Positions 14,468 to 22,253 of a stretch of DNA of 22,328 nucleotides are shown in pieces (the stretch's first letter is position 1; every line of letters starts with the position of its first letter). The translations under genes and the position numbers were made by a program. The notes beneath the pieces are model-generated. The model worked only from the letters and a program-made list of their open reading frames with translations, was not told the DNA's origin and searched no databases. Source of the stretch: Flavobacteriales bacterium (GTDB lineage Bacteria > Bacteroidota > Bacteroidia > Flavobacteriales > UA16); the NCBI GenBank assembly GCA_030831885.1, contig JAURKF010000151.1, forward strand, positions 1-22,328. Reading direction: 5' to 3'.

Positions 14468-15039
14468 TTATAGTTGGCCAAACACTTGTGAGTGAAGACT
14501 TGTTCGAAGAGCAGTTTGTGTGCGATCTAAACGCATGCAAGGGTGCGTGCTGTGTCGAAGGTGAAAGCGGAGCCCCGCTGGAGCGCGATGAGCTCCTACA
14601 AATAGAGGAAAATCTTGAAAAAGTCCGGCCATTTATGCGGTCTGAGGGGATTCGTGCACTCGAAGAAAACGGCCCCTATACAGTAGATTCCGATGGTGAT
14701 TTTGTAACCTCTTTGGTTGGGAATCATGGAGAGTGTGTTTTTGTAACATTTGATGAGAAGGGTATAGCCAAGTGCGCCTTGGAGCAGGCTTATAATGCCG
14801 GTGCTACCTCCTGGAAAAAGCCGATTTCCTGTCATTTATATCCCGTGCGACTGGCTCAACTTACCGAATATGTGGCCGTCAATTATCATCGATGGCAGGT
14901 GTGTGAGCCGGCCTGTGCCTGCGGTGCGACCCTGAAAGTCCCTGTATATCGGTTTTTAAGAGACCCGCTTATTCGTCGTTTTGGGGAGGACTGGTATTCC
15001 GAGTTAGAGGAGATTGCCAATCAGTGGAAGTTGCGTTAA
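14464..15039 (+). CDS. DUF3109 family Cys-rich protein, putative metal-binding
   Basis: A 191-residue cytoplasmic protein of the uncharacterised DUF3109 family, recognised from its opening [20 protein letters not shown] and the later [18 protein letters not shown] and [11 protein letters not shown] motifs. Cys20, Cys25, Cys29 and Cys30 together with the later cysteines form a pattern like the CxxxCxxCC of the zinc/iron-chelating YkgJ-type proteins, so metal binding is likely but unproven. There is no signal peptide or membrane segment. Its ATG overlaps the rocD stop by four bases, the strongest clue to its context: it should be made in a fixed ratio with ornithine aminotransferase. Its biochemical role is unknown. 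Confidence 0.88.
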   Translation: MIIVGQTLVSEDLFEEQFVCDLNACKGACCVEGESGAPLERDELLQIEENLEKVRPFMRSEGIRALEENGPYTVDSDGDFVTSLVGNHGECVFVTFDEKGIAKCALEQAYNAGATSWKKPISCHLYPVRLAQLTEYVAVNYHRWQVCEPACACGATLKVPVYRFLRDPLIRRFGEDWYSELEEIANQWKLR

Positions 15040-15193
15040 ACATCGGGAGCGGCTACCCCTTTCAGATGTTCACTGTGCAGCGTTGATAGTTGGTAATTCG
15101 AACTGGATATGAGGTGCTCTTCTGTCCATACTTTTCCAGGAAATTAAGTTGAAACTCCTACATCTTGGGCGACCTTTCGTTCAGTTCTTCGGA

Positions 15194-17122
15194 ATGAGAT
15201 ACATTTTGCTGATTGTCGTTTTTAGTTCCCTTCGTTCACTGCTGTGGGCGCAAGAATCGTATGCGATTAAACCGCTATTTGAGCTAAATTCAACCAGGAA
15301 TGAGAGGGCATGCTCTAGCATGAAGGGTAAACTGATAGTTTCCACCGGTTTTTCTGCTCCACAGCACTCAGTAATAAGAGGGCGCGATGTTGAAGCAACG
15401 CAATTGCACTCATGGAACCGTGGTTTGGATTACTCCGATTGGACAAGTTCTAATCGATTCTTCAAACGCATGTTTCGGAATGTTGAATCGGTAACATTTA
15501 ATACCCGCGATTCTGTGTTGTTTTTTTCATCAACCGAAAATCATGACGGAGCAAAGGGGACAAGAAAAAAAATATATGCAACTGGATGGAACGGAAAACG
15601 CTGGACTTCGCCAACTGCGTTAGCCGTGAATGATTTTGTTTCTGATTTTGATTATCCGCACTACGTTCCATCGCTGGGTATGCTCATTTTCTCGAGCAAT
15701 CGGCAGGGTGGTCAAGGGGGTATGGATATCTGGTATATGATTCAAACCGATTTCGGTTGGAGTGAGCCTGTTAACCTGGGTCTTGGTGTAAACTCTCCGG
15801 CCGATGAACTTTTCCCTACGTTTCACAATGGAGATATTTACTACGCGACTAATGCTGCCGACACCTGGGGAGGATTAGATATTCGCAGAGCAATTGGCAC
15901 TAATCAATGGAAAATAGCCATTGCCGAAGGAGCGCCCATCAATAGCGCAGCAGATGATGTGTGTTTGTTGTTCTTGAACGAGGATAAAGCAGTTCTCACA
16001 TCAAATCGCGCGGGAGGAAAAGGCGCGGATGATCTTTATTTGATTACTCGGGAGCCAAGGTTTGAAGAACGGCATACTATGACTGCTGCCATCGAATGCG
16101 CAGGTCAGCCGCTTACCGGCAGACAAATAACAGTGTTCAATCAAGACCAGGAAGTGGTTTGCTATGCAGTTGTAAACGCACTGGGAGTATTCGATATTTC
16201 TATGCTGCGAATTGGTCAGGTATATACATTCAAGCTGGAGCAGGGTATGGAGGGTATTTGTAATGAATGCTTACTAGTGCTGCGCGACTTGGCAGGCAAT
16301 CGATTAAAAGAAGTCCGATTTAATTCAAAAGGAAGGGCTGAGCTTGAATTGCTGCCTTTCAAATTCAGCCATGTTAATCCGCTGGCACTCGAAGATGGAA
16401 GCATACTTAATCTCAGCTTTGAAGGTCAGTTGTACAAGGAACAGCCGGGAGATGTTGGCAAGGGTGAACCGATTACAATCTTCAACTCGAAAGGTGAAGC
16501 TGTAGCTATTGCATATACCAACGATTCGGGCAAGTTTCGTTTTACCCGACTCAATCCGCAGATCCAATATGCAATGCGATTATCGCCTCAAACAGAAGCA
16601 AAGCATGCGATTATAACAGATAAGGGTGAGAAGATTGACTTGCCTGTGCTAAATGCTGAAGTTGAATACAGTCGCATGAAATCTGATGAAGCGATTACAC
16701 TAGTCAATGAGTACTATGACAGTATTCAAGTGAGCGCAAAGGATTTGTTTGTAATTAATCGTATCTATTACGACTTTAATAGTGCTGAGCTAACTCGTGA
16801 ATCTTACCGACAGATGGATCAGTTGGCTATTATCATGGAGCTTAATCGGAATATTAATCTCGAATTACGATCGCATACAGATTCTCGTGGCGACGCAACC
16901 TATAATTTGAAACTTTCCCAACGTCGCGCAGAATCTGCTGTGCGTTATATCATCTCCAAAGGCATCGCCGCCAATCGCTTCAGGTATGAAGGCATGGGTG
17001 AGGCTCAACTTATCAATGAATGCGCTGATGCGACTCCTTGCTCTGAGCCGGAGCACGCCATTAACAGGCGCACGGAGATTCGATTGACCCAAAGGACCGG
17101 CCATACGCTTTCTGAACGCTAG
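15194..17122 (+). CDS. OmpA family outer-membrane protein with PD40 beta-propeller
   Basis: Predicted 642-residue exported protein anchored to peptidoglycan. After a signal peptide (1-20, ending LWAQ) come WD40-like PD40 repeats (about 100-285; YPHYVPSLGMLIFSSNR.GGQGGMDIW, ELFPTFHNGDIYYATN, SNRAGGKGADDLYL) and two carboxypeptidase-regulatory-like beta domains (about 297-395 and 407-495; the second has GKGEPITIFN...TNDSGKFRF). Last is the OmpA C-terminal domain (521-632) with IYYDFNSAEL, HTDSRGDATYN and LSQRRA, including the diaminopimelate-binding Asp563 and Arg578. The architecture resembles PorE of the type IX secretion machinery but lacks its N-terminal TPR part, and Bacteroidota carry many such paralogues, so a secretion role is not claimed. 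The ATG at 15194 is set by the signal peptide; the frame opens from a TTG at 15149. Confidence 0.88.
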   Translation: MRYILLIVVFSSLRSLLWAQESYAIKPLFELNSTRNERACSSMKGKLIVSTGFSAPQHSVIRGRDVEATQLHSWNRGLDYSDWTSSNRFFKRMFRNVESVTFNTRDSVLFFSSTENHDGAKGTRKKIYATGWNGKRWTSPTALAVNDFVSDFDYPHYVPSLGMLIFSSNRQGGQGGMDIWYMIQTDFGWSEPVNLGLGVNSPADELFPTFHNGDIYYATNAADTWGGLDIRRAIGTNQWKIAIAEGAPINSAADDVCLLFLNEDKAVLTSNRAGGKGADDLYLITREPRFEERHTMTAAIECAGQPLTGRQITVFNQDQEVVCYAVVNALGVFDISMLRIGQVYTFKLEQGMEGICNECLLVLRDLAGNRLKEVRFNSKGRAELELLPFKFSHVNPLALEDGSILNLSFEGQLYKEQPGDVGKGEPITIFNSKGEAVAIAYTNDSGKFRFTRLNPQIQYAMRLSPQTEAKHAIITDKGEKIDLPVLNAEVEYSRMKSDEAITLVNEYYDSIQVSAKDLFVINRIYYDFNSAELTRESYRQMDQLAIIMELNRNINLELRSHTDSRGDATYNLKLSQRRAESAVRYIISKGIAANRFRYEGMGEAQLINECADATPCSEPEHAINRRTEIRLTQRTGHTLSER

Positions 17123-17156
17123 GCATCTTTTTGACCTGAATCAACTTAGTGTATGA

Positions 17157-17171
17157 CACAACTCAGTTGTG
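17157..17171. promoter_or_regulatory. Perfect 15-base inverted repeat, candidate operator of the hybrid kinase gene
   Basis: CACAACT-C-AGTTGTG is a perfect 7-1-7 dyad, 63 bases before the kinase ATG. Directly to its left GTGT-ATG-ACAC (17150-17160) is a second, overlapping dyad. The one-base centre is too tight for an RNA hairpin of this length and it lacks a following T-run, so a protein-binding site is more likely than a terminator. Confidence 0.5.
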
Positions 17172-17196
17172 GGGCAGTCTTATGCATTGTCATTTG
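17167..17196 (+). promoter_or_regulatory. Candidate promoter of the hybrid kinase gene
   Basis: TTG (17167-17169), inside the right arm of the inverted repeat, is followed after 19 bases by GTCATTTG (17189-17196). That octamer keeps the TTTG half of the -7 element but not the TA. The leader would be about 30 bases. The match is weak and rests on spacing. Confidence 0.28.
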
Positions 17197-17234
17197 CGGT
17201 CTAATCACTAGTACGTTGTAAAAAACCACTTCCT

Positions 17235-20200
17235 ATGAATGATCGAGTATTTACATCCACGTTATCAGCTGAAGCAGAAGCAAAGCGAATCCTAGCTTTG
17301 AATACTCTTCAAATTATGGATTCGCCTGTCAATGAGTTGTACGACGATATAACCCAAGTGGCGGCTTCTTTAACCGGAGCTAAAGCGGCTTTCATCTCAT
17401 TGATAGATGCGGATAGAGTTTGGTTTAAATCAAGTGTAGGCATACCAAGAGGTGAATTTAGACGATGTGATTCTATTTGCCAGTACACAATAGCAGGCAA
17501 TGATTTATTAGAGATTGAAGATATTTCGGCGGATAGTTTCTTTTGCAATAATCCAATTGTTCAAGAACCCCCTCATTGGCGCTATTATGCTGGTGTTCCC
17601 CTAACTATGCCGGGAGGTGAGAATATTGGCACACTGTGTATACTAGATGTGAAGCCGTCAAAAATCACAGCACAACAGGCGGACACTTTGAAGTTTTTGA
17701 GTAAAACAGTCGTGCATTTGATGTCAATGTGCAGAGGTTACACAGACATGGACTCTTCGCAACAATTACTAAAAGTTTTACAGGAAATCAACGAGGACTT
17801 TATCCGCACGTCAGGTAATAAGCGAGATTTATTTAAAAAGATGCTCGATTATGTTTTGAAAGTGACCAATTGTGAATATGGATTTATCGGTGAGGTTTTT
17901 ATGAATGAGGGTAAAACTGCACTGCGAACGTATGCGATAACTGATATTTCTTGGAGCGATGAGACTCGTGCGCTTTTCAAGAAATACGAGGAACAGGGTA
18001 TGCTTTTTACGAATCACAACACGTTGTTTGGATACACCTTAAGAACGGGGGAATCCCTCATTACCAATCAACCTTCGAATGATCCGAGAAAAGGAGGAAT
18101 GCCGCATGGCCACCCACCACTCAATAGCTACATGGGCTTGGCTATTAAGGATAGTAAGGGCAATTTGATAGGTATGATGGGATTGGCAAATAAGCAAATT
18201 GGATTTAGTGAAAAGGATGAGCTGTTTCTACAGCCTTTTCTCTCTACATGCGGAACGATGATAATTGCCTTAAAGACACTGCAGGAAAATGCAAAGGTGG
18301 AGCAGGAGAATAAGCGTATTTATCAAAAATTATTGAATGCTCAATCTATTGCTAAGCTCGGAAACTGGGAATATGAATATTCCACCAATGAGGTTCGTTG
18401 GTCGGAGGAGCTTTACACAATCTATGAAATTGAGAACGAGGGCGAGATATTGAATTATAGGGCATATTATGAGCGTGTGCACCCCGATGACGTTGAGCGA
18501 AATGACGCAATTGCAACTGCAGCTTTGAAGGAGGGAAAAGGCTTTTCGTTTGAAGAGAGAGTGTTATTTCCGGATGGTCGATCCAAAGTGGTATTGATAA
18601 GTGGTACACCGATATTCGATGAAAACTTGAATCTAATTCGACTGGAAGGTACTTCTCAGGATATTACAGAAAGAAGAAGGAAGGAAGAAGAGGTTCAACG
18701 ATTCTTTAATCTGGCTGTTGACTTGTTTTGTATCTGTTCAAAGGATGGCTATATGCTCAGGAATAGTCGCTCATTCAATAGCGCCACAGGGTATCCCGAC
18801 AATGTACTTCGCGCTATATCAATTATGGAATTTATTCATCCCGACGATCGCGATGAAACAATAGAAGAAATTAGCTTCATTCTGAGAGGTGGTACATCCC
18901 GAAATTTCATCAACCGCTTCCGAAAAAAATCGGGAGAATACGTCACGTTGAGCTGGACCTCTACGTTCGATGAAGAGTCGCAATTGATTTATGCTGCGGC
19001 CAAGGATGTTACTGAAATGATGGCATTGGAGCAGGCGCAGATAGAGCACAAAATTGAAGCAGAAAAATCGAAGGCCAAGGATATTTTTTTAGCGAATATG
19101 AGTCACGAAATACGCACACCGTTGAATGCCATTATTGGATTCAATGATATTCTGAGTCAAACAGTACTGACGGCCGAACAGCGAAAAAATGTTGATTTTA
19201 TTGGGAATGCATCAAAAAGGCTCAGTGTGCTCATCAATGACATTCTTGATATTTCCAAATTGGAGAATGGCAAGCTGGATTTAGAACATTCGCCGTTTCG
19301 CTTGGAAGAAGTTGCGCGCGGTGTTGTGCAGATGCATGCAACAAAGGCAAAATCGAAAGGTGTTAAGTTATTGTTCAGCTATGATCAGGATTTACCGGAA
19401 GTCTTGATGGGCGATGAGACAAGGCTATCGCAGATTTTATTAAATCTTATTTCCAATGCGGTGAAGTTTACCGAGCAAGGAAGCATTGAATTGCGCATTC
19501 TGGAGCAAACACGCGCACAAGATTCAGTTTCTGTTTTTTTTGAAGTGAAGGATTCCGGAATAGGGATATCGAAGGACAAGTTGGAGTTGATCTTCGAACG
19601 ATTTACTCAGGCTGAAAGTTATACAACTCGCGTTTATGGGGGAACAGGGTTAGGATTGAATATAGTGCGCTCGCTGATTGATTTGCATAAAGGAAAACTA
19701 GAGGTGGATAGCGAGCCGGACAAGGGGTCAACATTCCGATTTAGCATTGATTACCCTATTGCATCAGAAGAGGACATCCAAGCAATGGAAAGGCCAATTA
19801 AAGCAACCAATAACCACCTTTTGGCTGACATGCATGTTTTGTTGGTTGAAGACAATGAGCACAATCAAATTCTTGCGGAAACCTATTTATTGAAGCACAA
19901 GGCCGTAGTGGAAATCGCAGCCAATGGTAAAATTGCTATTGATTTACTCAAAAACAGGAAGTATGACACAATACTTATGGACATTCAGATGCCTATTATG
20001 GACGGATTGACAACGACCCAGATGTTGCGCGAGACGTTGAAAATTACTACGCCTGTGATTGCCTGTTCCGCGCATGCCATGGCCAGCGAGCGTATGAAAT
20101 GCAAGGAGGTTGGAATGAACGACTACATATCCAAACCATACACCGAAGAAATTTTGGTGAACGTGCTATCGAAATACTGTCAGCGTGATAAAGGCAAGGC

Positions 20201-20546
20201 ACATTCCGACATAGACGATTTTGCTGAGGTGCTGCAGTCACTCGAGGAAAAAATGAGTGCCACATATGTAGAAAAAGTAATAGGTGTTTTCAAGCAACGC
20301 CTTCCCGGTGAGATCCTCTTGCTCGAGCAGGCCATAGATGAACAGGATGCCAAACTACTGGAGAATAGGGCGCACTATCAGTCTGGCTCTATGTCGAGTT
20401 TGAAATTTAAAAGAGGGTACCAACTCGCACACGATGCAGAGAAAGCTGCTACGGGTGATAATTGGCAAGCTGCGCAGGATGCAGGTAAGAAGCTAGTCGC
20501 CTATTTGCAGGAACTTGTTACTTATTTAAATACCTCCGTGAATTAA
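17235..20546 (+). CDS. Hybrid sensor histidine kinase (GAF-GAF-PAS-PAS-HisKA-HATPase-REC-HPt)
   Basis: Predicted 1103-residue multidomain kinase with no transmembrane segment, so probably a cytoplasmic sensor. Order: GAF (about 20-165, with FISLIDADRVWFKSSVG and RYYAGVPL), second GAF (195-350), PAS (370-480, ending EGTSQDITERR), PAS (488-598), HisKA with NMSHEIRTPLN and His624, HATPase with N-box NLISNAVKF (Asn741), DSGIGI and GGTGLGL (725-840), receiver (866-980) with phospho-acceptor Asp916 in LMDIQMP and Lys967, and an HPt-like helical bundle (about 1000-1095). The HPt site keeps His1047, but the motif reads AHYQSGSMSSL rather than the usual AHxLKGS/AHKLKSS. All kinase boxes are intact. 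No DNA-binding response regulator is adjacent, so the phosphorelay target is elsewhere. The ATG at 17235 is the first in frame after a 112-base gap. Confidence 0.94.
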   Translation: MNDRVFTSTLSAEAEAKRILALNTLQIMDSPVNELYDDITQVAASLTGAKAAFISLIDADRVWFKSSVGIPRGEFRRCDSICQYTIAGNDLLEIEDISADSFFCNNPIVQEPPHWRYYAGVPLTMPGGENIGTLCILDVKPSKITAQQADTLKFLSKTVVHLMSMCRGYTDMDSSQQLLKVLQEINEDFIRTSGNKRDLFKKMLDYVLKVTNCEYGFIGEVFMNEGKTALRTYAITDISWSDETRALFKKYEEQGMLFTNHNTLFGYTLRTGESLITNQPSNDPRKGGMPHGHPPLNSYMGLAIKDSKGNLIGMMGLANKQIGFSEKDELFLQPFLSTCGTMIIALKTLQENAKVEQENKRIYQKLLNAQSIAKLGNWEYEYSTNEVRWSEELYTIYEIENEGEILNYRAYYERVHPDDVERNDAIATAALKEGKGFSFEERVLFPDGRSKVVLISGTPIFDENLNLIRLEGTSQDITERRRKEEEVQRFFNLAVDLFCICSKDGYMLRNSRSFNSATGYPDNVLRAISIMEFIHPDDRDETIEEISFILRGGTSRNFINRFRKKSGEYVTLSWTSTFDEESQLIYAAAKDVTEMMALEQAQIEHKIEAEKSKAKDIFLANMSHEIRTPLNAIIGFNDILSQTVLTAEQRKNVDFIGNASKRLSVLINDILDISKLENGKLDLEHSPFRLEEVARGVVQMHATKAKSKGVKLLFSYDQDLPEVLMGDETRLSQILLNLISNAVKFTEQGSIELRILEQTRAQDSVSVFFEVKDSGIGISKDKLELIFERFTQAESYTTRVYGGTGLGLNIVRSLIDLHKGKLEVDSEPDKGSTFRFSIDYPIASEEDIQAMERPIKATNNHLLADMHVLLVEDNEHNQILAETYLLKHKAVVEIAANGKIAIDLLKNRKYDTILMDIQMPIMDGLTTTQMLRETLKITTPVIACSAHAMASERMKCKEVGMNDYISKPYTEEILVNVLSKYCQRDKGKAHSDIDDFAEVLQSLEEKMSATYVEKVIGVFKQRLPGEILLLEQAIDEQDAKLLENRAHYQSGSMSSLKFKRGYQLAHDAEKAATGDNWQAAQDAGKKLVAYLQELVTYLNTSVN

Positions 20547-20610
20547 TGTTGCTTTGAAGTGGCTTATTGTTGAGTTATTTCAGTATTTTCGAAGCACATT
20601 TTTTCACCCC

Positions 20611-21150
20611 ATGCGTAACATCTTCATCTTGTTGGGTATGATGCTGAGCATAATGCTCGTTGTGTCGTGTAAAAGAACCCCCGATTATGTAGCCGTGCCA
20701 TACGACTGTGCTTGCGGAAGCCTTTCGTGGCAGGGTGATGAATATGCTATGCTGGGTACGACTTATATTCTTGCCGACTCAACCAATAGCAAATCGAGAC
20801 GGTATCATTTCACTGCAGACGTGTCAATTGAAGGAGAAACATCCACTCACGGATTAAGCGCCTGGATTCAGATCCCTGACATAGGAAGCGGTGGTAGTTT
20901 TACAATTGACGCTCAAACAGGCGAAAATGAATTTGAGGCCTGGGTGGATGAGTTTAATCCGAATGATCCTACAGATACGCTTCGACAATATGTTCCCGTG
21001 AATGCCGTGGTGCAGGTAGGTGCTGCTCCGGCAGCGGGCGGTGTTGAAACGGTCAGCTTTTTGTTTACGCTGAATCAATTACAAGAGGGTGAACCTGTGC
21101 CCGGTGATATAAATTGCTCGGGTAGTTTTACAGTAAATATTACTCCTTGA
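20611..21150 (+). CDS. Lipoprotein of unknown function
   Basis: No family recognised. The 179-residue product has a strong lipoprotein signal (MRNIFILLGMMLSIMLVVSC, lipidated Cys20). The mature part is acidic and predicted mostly beta, with Cys33 and Cys35 in YDCACGSLSW and Cys169 near the end (INCSGSFTVN), which could form disulphides. The FTADVSIEG...AWIQIPD...GSFTIDAQTG...FEAWVDE pattern resembles a small beta-sandwich. The ATG at 20611 is dictated by the lipobox; the frame opens from a TTG at 20554. It follows the kinase by 64 bases with a TATTTTCG octamer (20584-20591), one base off TAnnTTTG, in between, and precedes the MORN-type gene by 32 bases. A functional link to the kinase is possible but unsupported. 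Confidence 0.75.
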   Translation: MRNIFILLGMMLSIMLVVSCKRTPDYVAVPYDCACGSLSWQGDEYAMLGTTYILADSTNSKSRRYHFTADVSIEGETSTHGLSAWIQIPDIGSGGSFTIDAQTGENEFEAWVDEFNPNDPTDTLRQYVPVNAVVQVGAAPAAGGVETVSFLFTLNQLQEGEPVPGDINCSGSFTVNITP

Positions 21151-21182
21151 CGGAATTCAATACAATTGCGCCTTAAACTCGT

Positions 21183-21569
21183 ATGAAGAGATTCGTTGGT
21201 CTTGCTCTTTGCCTCTGTATGCTATCAGCATTGATGGCATTTCAGGATATTCCTATGGAACGACGCGTGATGCGCAAGCACGCCAACGGAAAAGAACATG
21301 TGGTTCTTTACTTCGACAAGGAGACGGGTGATCTGCTGAAAGAGGAGGTTTTTTATTCAGATGGTAAGTTAAACTGGACCGGTAATTACAAGCGAAACGT
21401 AGAGAATGGATTATGGCAGTTTTATTACCCCAATGGTAAACTGAAAACTTCTGAGACCTATAGCAACGGCAAGGAAAATGGCATCTCCACCCATTACGCC
21501 GAGTCAGGTAAAAAAATCAAGGAAGAAACTTGGAAGAACGGTAAGTTAATCAAAGAGGTGAAATTCTAG
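21183..21569 (+). CDS. Secreted MORN-type repeat protein (YwqK-like)
   Basis: Predicted 128-residue exported protein with a signal peptide (1-19, ending LMAF). The rest is MORN_2-type repeats, each an antiparallel hairpin around an NGK/DGK turn: KHANGKEHVVLYF, YSDGKLNWTGNYK, NGLWQFYYPNGKLKTSETY, NGKENGISTHY and ESGKKIKEETWKNGKL. This repeat is annotated as 'YwqK family antitoxin' in databases, but the name comes from one Bacillus protein and is not evidence of a toxin-antitoxin system; no toxin gene is next to it. In Bacteroidota such proteins are usually small envelope proteins of unknown role. It lies 32 bases after the lipoprotein gene, probably in the same transcript, and its stop directly abuts the stop of the converging pdeM gene. 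Confidence 0.85.
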   Translation: MKRFVGLALCLCMLSALMAFQDIPMERRVMRKHANGKEHVVLYFDKETGDLLKEEVFYSDGKLNWTGNYKRNVENGLWQFYYPNGKLKTSETYSNGKENGISTHYAESGKKIKEETWKNGKLIKEVKF

Positions 21570-22217
21570 TCAAGGCCTTAGTTGTATCACCTGTTCTTCA
21601 GCCAAAACAAAAACCAGGTCCCCATTTGCGGGTTGAATGGTGTGCATGCCAGTGAATTCTCCGAATGCGGGCAAAATGCCTTGTGAATTTCCAAACCAAA
21701 AACAAGGGAGTCGCAACTGTTGCATCGCCGGTCCGCGTAGCCGAATTGCCGGATGAATGTGGCCGCTAATTACATATTCATCGCAACTATTTTCCAATGG
21801 TTCATGCGTCAGTCGAATTCCTTCAATGGAAATGCTATCACGGACCTCAAATCCTAGTTGGTTGTACACTTCGTTTACCTCTATTTCATGGTTGCCCTTT
21901 ATGAGTATGGAATGAATGCCGGGAAATTGTTCCAGGCAATCGGCGAGATCATTCCACTCAGGGTTAATCCGACTGTGAAAGAGGTCGCCTAGAAATACGA
22001 GCGTTGTAGGTTTGTATTGTTGAATTACAACTGCGAGATTCCACAAATTGGATGCATTAACAGCTGTGGGTATTGGTATGCCTGCTTGCCGGAAATGAGC
22101 CCCTTTGCCAATATGAACATCTGCACATACTAGCATTCTTTGCCCGGGCCACCAGAGGACCCGTAACGGATGCAACTCAAACAAGTGATCTCGTATGGTG
22201 ACGAATGCGGTATTCAT
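21570..22217 (-). CDS. pdeM: PdeM-type metallophosphoesterase (ligase-associated DNA damage response)
   Basis: Predicted 215-residue cytoplasmic calcineurin-like phosphoesterase. The metal-site motifs occur in order: DVHIGKGAHFR (Asp33, His35), FLGDLFHS (Asp78), KGNHE (Asn109, His110), THEP (His138) and SGHIHP (His153, His155). KGAHFRQAGIPIP and the closing CFWF...LPAFGEFTG match the PdeM family, which in many bacteria sits with an ATP-dependent DNA ligase, an Lhr-like helicase and an exonuclease-like protein. None of these is visible, though only the right edge of the window remains. Start: ATG at 22217, just after the tRNA terminator; the frame extends upstream through the terminator and into the tRNA, which cannot be coding. 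The sequence resembles the family throughout. Confidence 0.87.
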   Translation of the reverse strand: MNTAFVTIRDHLFELHPLRVLWWPGQRMLVCADVHIGKGAHFRQAGIPIPTAVNASNLWNLAVVIQQYKPTTLVFLGDLFHSRINPEWNDLADCLEQFPGIHSILIKGNHEIEVNEVYNQLGFEVRDSISIEGIRLTHEPLENSCDEYVISGHIHPAIRLRGPAMQQLRLPCFWFGNSQGILPAFGEFTGMHTIQPANGDLVFVLAEEQVIQLRP

Positions 22218-22222
22218 TAGAC

Positions 22223-22248
22223 AAAAAAAAATCGCCATCAGGCGATTT
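22223..22248 (-). terminator. Rho-independent terminator of the tRNA-Val gene
   Basis: On the minus strand an 8-bp stem AAATCGCC/GGCGATTT with loop TGAT (22248-22229) is followed by a run of T (to 22223). It begins five bases after the tRNA 3' end and stops five bases before the pdeM ATG. Confidence 0.88.
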
Positions 22249-22253
22249 CTTAG

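Noticed and set aside
15149..15193. N-terminal extension of the OmpA-family protein from a TTG
   Set aside because: A proper signal peptide starts at the ATG at 15194; the extra 15 residues would bury it.
15194..17122. PorE of the type IX secretion system
   Set aside because: The PD40, regulatory-like and OmpA parts fit, but the N-terminal TPR/lipoprotein part is missing and no other secretion gene is nearby; many paralogues share this layout.
21183..21569. Toxin-antitoxin system suggested by the YwqK-like repeats
   Set aside because: The protein is exported and no toxin-like gene is adjacent; the antitoxin label is a database name only.
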